In this document: positions 1-6,593 of the stretch, one piece after another
Numbering within the stretch: position 1 is the stretch's first letter
Layout: every line of letters starts with the position of its first letter
NCBI GenBank assembly: GCA_910585815.1
Contig: CAJUFJ010000068.1
Span: forward strand, 1-15,761
DNA: 15,761 nt
Origin: an uncultured Oscillospiraceae bacterium
GTDB lineage: Bacteria; Bacillota; Clostridia; Oscillospirales; Oscillospiraceae
Direction: 5' to 3'
Notes under the pieces: generated by a model
What the model was told of the DNA's origin: nothing
The model's database searches: none
What the model saw: only the letters and a program-made list of their open reading frames with translations
Program-made: the position numbers and the translations under genes

Positions 1-117
1 ATCGGCCTGTCCAACGTGCGCCGGGAGGCGGAGAAGTATATGGGAGAATTGGAGCTGAAAGCGGATCAGCAGATATTCTCCGCAACGGTTTTATTGCAGG
101 AAAGGAGCAGCTTATGA
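1..117 (+). CDS. C-terminal end of a GHKL-type sensor histidine kinase (partial)
   Basis: The first reading frame is open from base 1 to a TGA at 115-117, giving 38 residues of a protein that starts outside the window. The start of the piece, IGLSNVRREAEKY, resembles the G2 ATP-lid region (GxGLxN) of GHKL ATPase domains, and the rest (a short acidic strand, then FSATVLLQER) fits the last strand of that domain. Such kinases in Clostridia often resemble AgrC/NatK and respond to peptides or cell-envelope signals, but the sensor half is not visible. The stop codon overlaps the next gene's start (ATGA at 114-117), so the two are probably translationally coupled. The family call rests on a short segment and is moderate. 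Confidence 0.65.
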   Translation: MGLSNVRREAEKYMGELELKADQQIFSATVLLQERSSL

Positions 118-821
118 GCAGTATCATCCAACCGAATTACACGACAAGAGCATATAGCGCCCCCACAAAGGCCCGTGAGACAAAACAGACCGAGACACAG
201 GCCAACAGTTTTCTTGATATGGCGGCACAGGCCAGCAGAAGCACAGCGGATGTGCTGGAAATTAGCAGCAGGTCGGAAGTCACCAACGAGATTGAAACCT
301 CAAACGTAGAAGCCTATAAGAAGCACCTGGAAAGCAAATATGGACAGATTACGGTTCAGAGTGTCGGGAAAGACCAAGCCAGCCTTCAAAAAGTGAGCAG
401 TCGTATAAACGGCAACAGCGTTGTAATTGCACCCAACATTTTAGAGGATATGGCGAATGACCTGGAAAAAGCAGCATATTACGAGCAGAAGATTGATGAT
501 TTTTTCAATGCCACTCCAAGATTGAAAGCACAGTTCGCCGCCCAGGGTCTTAACTATGAGCCTTGCGGCGTGGTGATCCATGAGGATGGAAGTGTGACCT
601 ATATCGGCGGCTGTGGTGATTCCCCGGAGCGTGTGGCCGAGGTAAACAGGATCAACGCAGAAAAGGCCAAGAAAAAAGCGGAACAGCAGCGGCAGTATCA
701 GGAGCAGGCCGCAGTAGCGGCGGCACAGCGCAGGGTCATGTGGGAGCGTACCGCAGTAGTGGAGACATTGGAAAAGTCCCTTATTAACCTTGTGTTGCTA
801 CTGTCTTTTCATTCAAAATAG
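114..821 (+). CDS. Hypothetical protein, DUF6033-like, possibly with an altered C-terminus
   Basis: A 235-residue soluble protein with no signal peptide or membrane helix. Residues 1-60 are low-complexity and rich in Ser, Thr and Ala. Residues 66-145 form a folded-looking core (YKKHLESKYG, then VVIAPNILEDMANDLEKAAYYEQKI), which I recall from Clostridial proteins grouped as DUF6033; this is from memory, not a search. Residues 155-170 read as a beta hairpin (GVVIHEDGSVTYIGG). Residues 178-212 are a charged Lys/Gln/Ala helix, likely a coiled coil. The last 12 residues (LINLVLLLSFHSK) are hydrophobic, unlike the rest, and coincide with a shift to AT-rich DNA, so the native C-terminus may have been replaced. 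The start overlaps the upstream kinase stop. A hairpin terminator follows at 857-900. Function unknown. Confidence 0.7.
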   Translation: MSSIIQPNYTTRAYSAPTKARETKQTETQANSFLDMAAQASRSTADVLEISSRSEVTNEIETSNVEAYKKHLESKYGQITVQSVGKDQASLQKVSSRINGNSVVIAPNILEDMANDLEKAAYYEQKIDDFFNATPRLKAQFAAQGLNYEPCGVVIHEDGSVTYIGGCGDSPERVAEVNRINAEKAKKKAEQQRQYQEQAAVAAAQRRVMWERTAVVETLEKSLINLVLLLSFHSK

Positions 822-856
822 TGTATATTCATACCGTGTCAGCCTTTAAGACATAA

Positions 857-900
857 AGATAGGGTGACCGGAATAACACCAGTTACCCTATCTGAGTTTT
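857..900 (+). terminator. Rho-independent terminator after the DUF6033-like gene
   Basis: A 12-bp stem (arms 857-868 and 882-893, one G-T pair) with a 13-base loop is followed by GAGTTTT. It lies 36 bases past the stop at 821, matching a terminator for the plus-strand gene. Confidence 0.7.
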
Positions 901-1061
901 AGATTTCAATTTTTGCTTTGGATGACTTATCAACACGACAAAACTCCCGTTTCAGATTTGTGTTGCTCAACGCCATTTGACAAAATGATTCATCAAAATA
1001 TCTAAAGCGAGCAGTTACCTTATACAGATATGTAACTACTCGATAAATTGGAAGATTTCAT

Positions 1062-1244
1062 TTAGGATATTTGAGATAGGATAATTGCAAGAATAGCAAT
1101 CGTACAAACTAATAATACTCCCACACTAAATATGACAATCACTTTTTTAATCTGTTTATCCCCTTTTATTGCCGTATCTATTCTATTAGCAAATAAAGTA
1201 CATACAATAGCCACTATCATTAGCGGCACAGAAATTTTTTCCAT
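1062..1244 (-). CDS. Small two-helix membrane protein, function unknown
   Basis: A 60-residue protein with two predicted membrane segments (about residues 5-20 and 36-58) separated by a charged loop rich in Lys and Asp (DTAIKGDKQIKK). The lysine-rich loop would lie in the cytoplasm by the positive-inside rule. The start is supported by AGGGGA about seven bases upstream of the ATG, and by a promoter-like TTGACG/TATAAT pair at 1279-1305. An opposing frame of similar length covers the same bases but lacks this support. It sits inside the AT-rich mobile island, so it may be cargo of an element. No family recognised; it could also be a small toxin-like peptide, though nothing specific points to that. 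Confidence 0.5.
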   Translation of the reverse strand: MEKISVPLMIVAIVCTLFANRIDTAIKGDKQIKKVIVIFSVGVLLVCTIAILAIILSQIS

Positions 1245-1262
1245 AATTTTCCCCTACAACTT

Positions 1263-1279
1263 TCGGTTTACTGAACCGA
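1263..1279. promoter_or_regulatory. Short dyad at the promoter start site of the small membrane gene
   Basis: TCGGTT (1263-1268), five bases, then AACCGA (1274-1279) form a perfect 6-bp inverted repeat. It abuts the -10 box on the minus strand and spans the expected transcription start. It could be an operator or a leader hairpin; the length alone does not decide. Confidence 0.3.
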
Positions 1280-1305
1280 TTATAACACAGGTATTACTGC
1301 GTCAA
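1279..1305 (-). promoter_or_regulatory. Sigma-A-type promoter for the small membrane gene
   Basis: On the minus strand, TTGACG (1300-1305) and TATAAT (1279-1284) are 15 bases apart. TG sits one base before the -10 box, making it an extended -10, which compensates for the short spacer. The ATG lies 35 bases downstream. Confidence 0.55.
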
Positions 1306-1438
1306 CTTGGCTTTGTAAAAAACTGCTAAAGTGATACCTCAGCAACACTTTTCTCAAAAGGAGCCAACAAAGGGACTTATCCACCAACGCCAATCTTGAA
1401 TAGGAACTTAACTTTTTATTATCATACTATATTTTCTT

Positions 1439-1930
1439 GTCTGTGTTCTGACTTGTAAAGACCGGCAAGGAAACTTATACATAAATCCAATTTGTGTAGG
1501 ACATCCGCAGACAACCGATATACAGAAAGAGTTATCGGGAAAATTTGCAAGTGATGCAGTCCTCGTTACAGATAGTAATTCAGTATATCCAGCCTTTGCA
1601 CGCAAAGAAGGTATTCAACATAAACAAATTCCATCCGGGCAGCACGCCAAAGGAGCCTTTAATCTTAGCCGTGTAAATGCGCTACACTCAAAATTAGCAA
1701 AACAAATCCCAGAGGATTCAGGCAGAGCACCAGCTACAAAGTATTTAGACTATAACACCATATTATTCTGGTGGCTTGAGGACAATTCGCACTTGACTGT
1801 AACAGAAAAAGTTAATAAACTAAAAGAATTCATCTCAACTCCTCAAAATCTAGGCAAATTAGATGCAGAAACATTATCACATAAGGAATTGAACATTAAA
1901 ACCAAAGGATTGTTCCCAACGAAAGTGTGA
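1439..1930 (+). pseudogene. C-terminal half of an IS1595-like transposase, detached and inverted
   Basis: From GTC at 1439 to TGA at 1928-1930 there are 163 codons without a stop and without a plausible start or ribosome site. The translation has the back half of an IS1595/ISXO2-type DDE transposase: VCVLTCKDRQGN, then LVTDSNSVYPAF with the second catalytic Asp, then HAKGAFNLSRVNALHSKL and ATKYLDYNTILFWW, which is the usual C-terminal pattern. The front half of such a protein is encoded on the other strand and ends at 1998 at the matching point (GISNEQ | VCVLT). The two pieces are in opposite orientation only 50 bases apart at their near ends, consistent with inversion of the segment 1439-1997. 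Not expected to be expressed in this orientation. Confidence 0.75.
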
Positions 1931-1979
1931 AATAGGTGTCAATTCTTGCAACAGCAAAGGCTGACACTCATATTTCAAT

Positions 1980-3344
1980 TTATACCTTGAAATAGGCTTG
2001 CTCATTGCTAATTCCTTGTTTGTATGAATTTGATGAATGTAATATCATTTCAAGTCTTTCGGGGTCTGCTTCGAGTTTTTCAAGTAAACCGTTTTCCTCT
2101 AAATATTCCAGTTTTTCCAATAGTGTTCTATGATGCCGTGGCATACGCCCAAGCACCTTGATGAAAAACTCTGGATCTCGTTTTCCTTTGAAAGACACGG
2201 TCGTATAGTATTCGTCACATTCTGCTATATCTACGAATTTTTCATCTTGAATGCCATATAACGCGGCCAATGCGGCAAGAATTTTTCTCCTGTTGATCCA
2301 GACTGTTGGCTGTTTTATGCCAATCGTCTTTGCAATTTTTGTTGTGCTAAGATTTTGTACTATCCCTTGCAATAAGCCATCCCATTGTTCTGCTGTTAAC
2401 TTTGAGCGAAATAACATTGTTCCACTTGTGTCTGTAAAAGTCTTCTTACATTCTTTGCATTGATATCTTTGCACACCAGCGCTTGTACACCCAACTTTTT
2501 TAATCCTCATACTCTTACAATGTGGACACGTTGGCGGCTTATTCTCGTTGCTTTTCAACTGTCTGTCTGGCTCATTGTCCAGTGATGCCAGCTTGTACTT
2601 TAACTCTGATTTTTGTTCCTCTGTTAATGTGTCCAAGCTGTTCAATATATCATTGAATAACATAGACATGGATAAACCTCCTGACAGTGCATTTTCGATA
2701 CCTGTGTCTATATTTTTGAGCAACGCCTCCTTTTGTAATGATATTGCACATTGTTGATGCTGTGCGGCTTTGATTTGCAGTGACATTGCCTCCTTCATAT
2801 GTGTTTCCGCCTCATCAAACATTGTCGCCAAATTCAGTTTGAATTGTTCGATTTCGGAATGCTGTTGCGGTGTAAGATTATCCCGAGCATTTTCAATGGC
2901 TAAATAGTCTGGATTTCCAACCATGTATGAAATTATCATTCCCATCAGCCCTTGATGATGATTGATAACCCGTTTGGAATTGTAAACTTGCTGTAACTCT
3001 GTCCATTCTGCATCTGCGATAATTTCGACTTTGAGCTTTTTAGCAACAAGTCTTGCTTCAGTTGTTGCGGTATTGTTTGTGATAACGACTGGAGTCCCAC
3101 CATTGTCATAATAAGCCGTACCACCAAAAATTTGATGGATAGACGAGTTGTCGATGGACTTGTTATGAAACTTGCACTGAATATTAAATGTATATCCAGA
3201 TGGTGTAATTGCGATAATATCTACCCCTTTGTCACTCTTACCAACTCGCTTTGCATCAAGTCCCATGTTAGCTAGCATATTACAGATTCCGGTTTCAAAG
3301 TCTATGCCTGTCTTACAGTTCCTAAAGATGTCTGCTCCTTCCAT
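1980..3344 (-). CDS. Mrr-type nuclease domain fused to N-terminal half of IS1595-like transposase
   Basis: 454 residues from the ATG at 3344, chosen because AGGAGG lies nine bases upstream; an in-frame ATG at 3407 has no such site. Residues 10-120 match the Mrr/restriction-endonuclease fold: GIDFE (E17), then D42 and Q56-x-K58 (GVDII...NIQCKF), the PD-(D/E)xK active site in its Mrr form, then a VVITNN strand. Residues 155-255 are helical and Gln/Glu/Lys-rich, probably a coiled-coil linker. Residues 273-299 are a zinc ribbon (CPHC, then CKEC). Residues 315-360 are a helix-turn-helix. DE at 377-378 and FKGK at 386-388 are the first catalytic part of an IS1595 transposase. After GISNEQ (444-449) the family sequence stops and five unrelated residues precede TAA. 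The remaining 163 codons lie inverted at 1439-1930. As it stands the DDE site is incomplete, while the nuclease domain keeps its key residues and could be active alone. Confidence 0.75.
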   Translation of the reverse strand: MEGADIFRNCKTGIDFETGICNMLANMGLDAKRVGKSDKGVDIIAITPSGYTFNIQCKFHNKSIDNSSIHQIFGGTAYYDNGGTPVVITNNTATTEARLVAKKLKVEIIADAEWTELQQVYNSKRVINHHQGLMGMIISYMVGNPDYLAIENARDNLTPQQHSEIEQFKLNLATMFDEAETHMKEAMSLQIKAAQHQQCAISLQKEALLKNIDTGIENALSGGLSMSMLFNDILNSLDTLTEEQKSELKYKLASLDNEPDRQLKSNENKPPTCPHCKSMRIKKVGCTSAGVQRYQCKECKKTFTDTSGTMLFRSKLTAEQWDGLLQGIVQNLSTTKIAKTIGIKQPTVWINRRKILAALAALYGIQDEKFVDIAECDEYYTTVSFKGKRDPEFFIKVLGRMPRHHRTLLEKLEYLEENGLLEKLEADPERLEMILHSSNSYKQGISNEQAYFKV

Positions 3345-3588
3345 GATATATGTCCTCCTATAAACTGATTTGAACTCTTTCAAAAGTTCTAACAGTAGTA
3401 GGCCCATAGACGAATTACAGGATTGTGAGTTGGAATAGGACGTATATCTTGGATTCCAGATGTATGTTAATCTATATGAAACATATAAAAAGAAGGGTCT
3501 TTAATAAAGTATCTTCTTGGCTCAACTTCTATATTTGCGACAAATAAAATTCACTTCACCTTAGAGTATGTGTATATTTTGACGAACG

Positions 3589-3625
3589 AAAAAAGGATGT
3601 CAGCATCTACTAGCTGACAGCCTTT
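3589..3625 (-). terminator. Rho-independent terminator, minus strand, after the IS4-like transposase
   Basis: Arms 3592-3604 and 3613-3625 pair over 13 bp with one mismatch around an 8-base loop. On the minus strand the stem is followed by a run of T (A6 at 3589-3594 on the plus strand). It lies 59 bases past the transposase stop and overlaps the proposed left inverted repeat of the IS. Confidence 0.65.
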
Positions 3626-3683
3626 CGGATTGTATGTTTATACAGAAAATCTGCTGATTATTCACTTTTTTAGCCGACAACAC

Positions 3684-4874
3684 TCAAACGGATAAGGGAC
3701 TTGGCATTCGGATGAACTCCCGACACAACGCCACGGCCATCTTGAAGTTGACCTTGTAGGCGTATATACCGTCTTTCGGCTGTCGGACTGCCACCTCCCG
3801 ACAGACCCGGCTTGTGACGTTAAATGAGGTCAGGCTGGCGTAAATTTCATGTTCTGCAAAAGCGTCACATTTGCCGTGGAGATTGATTAGACCCAGTGTG
3901 TATTTGAGGTCACGGAAGACCAATTCCTGGCCCCAGCACATATGGTAGAGGGCCTTTATATCTTCCGGTGTAGAAGAGTGCGGCAAGGACGTTGTAACCG
4001 TCTCAAACTCGCCGTTATCCAGCAGAAAACGGCAAATCCGAAAGCGCACAAATCCGAAAGCGCATGGGGTAATAGTTGCCAAAGTCCCAGCGCCCGTGCT
4101 GGGTTTTGGAACCCGGCTTTGACTTTTTGGGGACTTGTAGAAACACGAAACTCTGATTCTGCTTGTCGGTATTCTTTTGGGTGGTGCAAATGCTAAAGGA
4201 GATGTTACAGTCTAACTCTAGTATGGAGAGCTTTGCCACCTCACGCATGGCAGAACGGCTCTGCTCTACCCGGATGAGAAAGTCCGCGTTAGTCTTCTCT
4301 AACAGGTGCGCAATCACATTGTAACTCTCAAAGCCATGGTCGGCAATAATGAGCGTCTTTTGGCAAAAACTGTTGCGTTGCAGCATTGTGAGCAATGCGC
4401 TGATTTCATCCTTTTTCGGCTCCGGCTGTATCATTGTATCGATAAAATTACGGGATAAAAGGTCATACAGCGGTGTTACATGGAACTGGTTCACCCCGTT
4501 TGGAATCCCGCCGTTGCAGACAAAGGACGCAGACGCAGGATTGCGGGGGGAGATTGACTGTTGTTCCGTCCACGGGAAAAATGGTATCCATGGAAAGTCT
4601 CTGTATCCGCACAAGCGGCATTAAACGAATCAAAGACAGCGCAGAACACAGCTGGGTCAACCCAAGCGCGGCGCTGACTGACAGCGGACGCAGTGACTTC
4701 AATTCCGGCGGCACGGAGAATCCTATCTAAAGAGCCGCCCTCCGCGCCTATCAAAAGGCGGATGGTGTCGGCAACTGACAGCTTGCGGCTACGGGACAGC
4801 TGACCTCTAATTGCTTTCTCAGCCGCGCTCTTGATTGCGCAGTCAAGAGCATTTTTTATCAAAATGGCATTCAA
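3684..4874 (-). pseudogene. IS4-family transposase, disrupted by three frameshifts
   Basis: The frame runs from a TTG at 4872-4874 (GGAG ten bases upstream) to TGA at 3684-3686, about 390 residues when repaired, normal for IS4-family DDE transposases. Signature parts lie in different frames: FPVDGTTVNLPP (first Asp), LIIADHGFESYN (second Asp), and CWGQELVFRDLK with FHGK-like INLHGK (third Glu of the Y-R-E-K signature, whose Arg is Cys here). The breaks are visible: an extra base in the A5 run at 4577-4581, an extra base in the G6 run at 4545-4550, and a 16-bp exact tandem duplication at 4033-4064. Removing one base at each run and one repeat copy restores a single frame. The gene cannot make active transposase without heavy frameshifting. 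Confidence 0.85.
4033..4064. repeat. 16-bp exact tandem duplication that breaks the IS4 transposase
   Basis: CAAATCCGAAAGCGCA is present at 4033-4048 and again at 4049-4064 with no mismatch. Sixteen is not a multiple of three, so the second copy shifts the reading frame. With one copy the protein reads YYPMRFRICRFLLDNGEF, as expected for the family. Confidence 0.9.
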
Positions 4875-5217
4875 ATTTGTTTTACTCCGATAGCTCTACT
4901 GGCCGTAGGACAACAAAAGCACACTCCGAAAGGCAGGATGTGTCCTCGACGTTCTAATCGCTACTATGTGCAAGGCTATGGGAAGCTATGTGAGGCTTTC
5001 AGACTTGTAATGCCGTCAAAAAATAGAAAACAAATTCAAATTATGAAAACTTAATAAAAATGTGGTTTTGTGGTTGTTTCAAAAATTTCCATGTGACCGT
5101 CCGTCGCGACGACTGCGCATAGAATACCATATCATGCGTAAATCTTCAATATTTCCCCGCATTTTTTCACACTTTGTTTACAATCTGGTTTATCTTAACA
5201 GGGTTCACAGATTTCTG

Positions 5218-5267
5218 TAAGGGCGTAAAGGGGGCAAATGTTTGCATTTGCCCCCTTTACGCCCTTA
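5218..5267. repeat. 23-bp perfect inverted repeat with a 4-base loop
   Basis: Arms 5218-5240 and 5245-5267 are perfectly complementary around TTTG; the arm contains GGGCGTAAAGGGGGCAAATG. The stem is much longer than a normal terminator and has no T-run on either side. It marks the border between the AT-rich island and GC-rich chromosome. It may be a REP-type or transposon-derived hairpin, or a strong bidirectional transcription block downstream of the GntR gene. Confidence 0.85.
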
Positions 5268-5281
5268 ACTTAATGACATTG
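5263..5281 (+). repeat. Copy A of a 19-bp dispersed motif (CCTTAACTTAATGACATTG)
   Basis: This copy begins inside the right arm of the long hairpin. An inverted copy differing at one base is at 15273-15291. From memory, AACTTAATGACATTG is a frequent intergenic string in Oscillospiraceae genomes; this was not checked. Confidence 0.6.
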
Positions 5282-5429
5282 GCAATTTGCCCGTCCCTTT
5301 TTTGAAAGATACTGGGAGCGCAGACGATAAGCAGCTGAGGTTAGCCGTTTGCGGCAAAGCTCTTGGAGGTTTCAGACAAGCCCGGCAGGAACCAGGGACT
5401 CAAGTATGATACCCTGGGCATTCTCCCCC

Positions 5430-6086
5430 TCACTGCGGGAGGCGGATCAGGCCGGAGGCCCATTTCAGGTGAGCCAGCAAGGTGTCAGCCAGTGCGCCCA
5501 CATCCCGCTGGCGCATGAGGGACAGAATGTTCAAATGCTGAAGGGTACTCTCTTTGATATCGTTCAGAGCTTCAAAAGAGAGCAGTTGATACTGCTTCAT
5601 GCTGGAATAGTTATTGCGCAGAATCGTCTTGAGATAGTTGTTCTGGCATCGCTCCACAATCAGCTCATGCAGCTCCCAGTCCAAATCGGAGAACTGTCTG
5701 GGGTCCGGGGGCGGACTGTCCAGGCAGGCGCGAAACCGCGCCTCCAGGCTGTCGATCTCCTGGTTGGAGATGTTGAACACAGAGGTTTTGATCGCGAGGG
5801 TCTCCAAAAGGCAGCGCACCTCGTACAGGTCCTCCATATCCTTGGAGGAGGGGGCCTTCACGTAGGCTCCGATCCCCCGCCTGATTTCCACCCATCCCTC
5901 GCTGGCCAGGATGCGCAGGGCCTCCCGCACCGGGGTGCGGCTCATGTCCAGCTCCTCAGCCAGCTGACTCTCGCTGAGGATATCGCCGGCAGCAATCTTT
6001 CCCTTGCACAGGGCGTCTTTGATCTGCTCATAGGCGCGCTCAGACAGGTTTGGTTTTCTGTTTCCCTTAGCCATTCCACAAATCAC
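5430..6086 (-). CDS. GntR-family regulator with FCD domain (FadR subfamily)
   Basis: 218 residues from a GTG at 6086; an ATG at 6074 (residue 5) is an equally possible start, since neither has a clear ribosome site. Residues 14-78 are the winged helix-turn-helix (LSERAYEQIKDAL, then LDMSRTPVREALRILASEGWVEIRRGIGAYV). Residues 85-210 form the all-helical FCD ligand domain, and its metal/acid-binding set is present: D136, H140, H184 and H206. FCD regulators usually sense small organic acids or sugar acids and release DNA when the ligand binds. It is the last gene on the minus strand behind the LarA-like and aconitase X genes, 101 bases after the small subunit, so it most likely controls that operon. 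A dyad near the operon promoter (9144-9162) is a candidate binding site. Confidence 0.85.
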   Translation of the reverse strand: MICGMAKGNRKPNLSERAYEQIKDALCKGKIAAGDILSESQLAEELDMSRTPVREALRILASEGWVEIRRGIGAYVKAPSSKDMEDLYEVRCLLETLAIKTSVFNISNQEIDSLEARFRACLDSPPPDPRQFSDLDWELHELIVERCQNNYLKTILRNNYSSMKQYQLLSFEALNDIKESTLQHLNILSLMRQRDVGALADTLLAHLKWASGLIRLPQ

Positions 6087-6187
6087 TCATTTCACATAGA
6101 AAGCTGTGCCGACAGAAATCGGGCTGCGCGGGGAAGCCGCTGGCCCAGCTGTCACAGGCCACACGCAATACCAGAGGCAATGCACAA

Positions 6188-6592
6188 TCAGAGGATCTCC
6201 ACATATCCCTCGTCCGCGTTGACGACAACGGTATCACCGTCCTTCACGGTCTCGTAAAATTCGGCAGGCAGGCGGTCCACCATGGGGAGCTCCATAATAA
6301 TAGTGCCGGCCACGATAACGGGATCAGGGTCCTGAATGATAAGGGCGGCGGGCATGTTGTGGAAGCGGTCCAGATGGTACAGGCCGTCCTGCTGGACCAC
6401 GGAACTGCCCTTGCCGCCGGGGAAAATTAAAATCTTCCGGGCGATGATCCGGCCCTCCAGATGGTGGTTTTTCTCCTCCATCATGCCGTCCTCCGGCCGG
6501 ACCTGATAGAACATGATGCGGTCCTTGGAAATAATGGTCTCGGCCTGGGCCTTGCCCTCGGAAATCTTATGACAGGAAAAACGTCTGCCCAT
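6188..6592 (-). CDS. Aconitase X small (swivel) subunit, DUF126 family
   Basis: 134 residues, matching the size of the separate swivel subunit of two-subunit aconitase X enzymes. The recognisable swivel motif is LIFPGGKGSSVVQQDGLYHL (about residues 55-75), with the phosphate/carboxylate-binding Gly-Ser loop, followed by the AALIIQDPDPVIVAGTIIMELP strand region and the typical end GDTVVVNADEGYVEI. GGAGG nine bases before the ATG supports the start. The large-subunit stop lies one base upstream, so the two are co-translated and should form one dehydratase. In bacteria, characterised members act on cis-3-hydroxy-L-proline; archaeal ones act on mevalonate 5-phosphate. The substrate here is not known. 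Confidence 0.85.
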   Translation of the reverse strand: MGRRFSCHKISEGKAQAETIISKDRIMFYQVRPEDGMMEEKNHHLEGRIIARKILIFPGGKGSSVVQQDGLYHLDRFHNMPAALIIQDPDPVIVAGTIIMELPMVDRLPAEFYETVKDGDTVVVNADEGYVEIL

Positions 6593-6593
6593 C

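Larger units (their letters stand above)
1439..3344 (-). mobile_element. IS1595-like element carrying a nuclease-transposase fusion, rearranged
   Basis: This span holds both halves of one IS1595-like transposase frame. Element ends could not be fixed. GTGTCAGCCTTT occurs as an exact inverted pair at 836-847 and 1956-1967, with a weaker match in the hairpin at 3592-3604. A 12-bp match over this distance is not statistically strong, so the true borders and target duplication remain open. Boundaries given here are those of the coding parts only. Confidence 0.5.
3620..4934 (-). mobile_element. IS4-family insertion sequence, decayed
   Basis: The element is about 1.3 kb and bounded by imperfect inverted repeats: GCCTTTCGGATTGTATGTTT at 3620-3639 and, read inward on the minus strand from 4934, GCCTTTCGGAGTGTGCTTTT, which agree at 16 of 20 bases. 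One transposase frame fills it. AGGATGT occurs both at 3594-3600 and directly outside the right end at 4935-4941. It may be a remnant of a target duplication, but the left copy is 19 bases too far out, so the exact left end is uncertain. Confidence 0.6.
4935..5429. other. Intergenic stretch between the IS4 remnant and the GntR gene
   Basis: No supported gene. The stretch to about 5215 is AT-rich and contains only short features such as the palindrome CGTCGCGACG near 5102-5111. The long hairpin at 5218-5267 and the repeated 19-bp motif at 5263-5281 follow, then GC-rich sequence up to the regulator's stop codon. A small GCCG-TTTG-CGGC hairpin lies near 5344-5355. Confidence 0.6.

Noticed and set aside
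899..1054. A minus-strand frame of about 50 codons without ATG until near its end (MALSNTNLKREFCRVDK)
   Set aside because: It reads like protein but has no start, no ribosome site and no recognised family; too short to call even as a remnant.
1132..1329. Plus-strand 65-codon frame opposite the small membrane protein
   Set aside because: No ribosome site or promoter; the minus-strand gene has both.
836..1967. Exact 12-bp inverted pair GTGTCAGCCTTT (836-847 and 1956-1967) as transposon ends
   Set aside because: A 12-bp match is near chance over the 4-kb island, flanking bases do not extend it, and no target duplication was seen. Kept only as a possible clue to the IS1595-like borders.
1439..1997. 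Invertible element driven by a site-specific recombinase
   Set aside because: No convincing inverted repeats at the two break points and no invertase gene in the window, so reversibility is not claimed, only the inversion itself.
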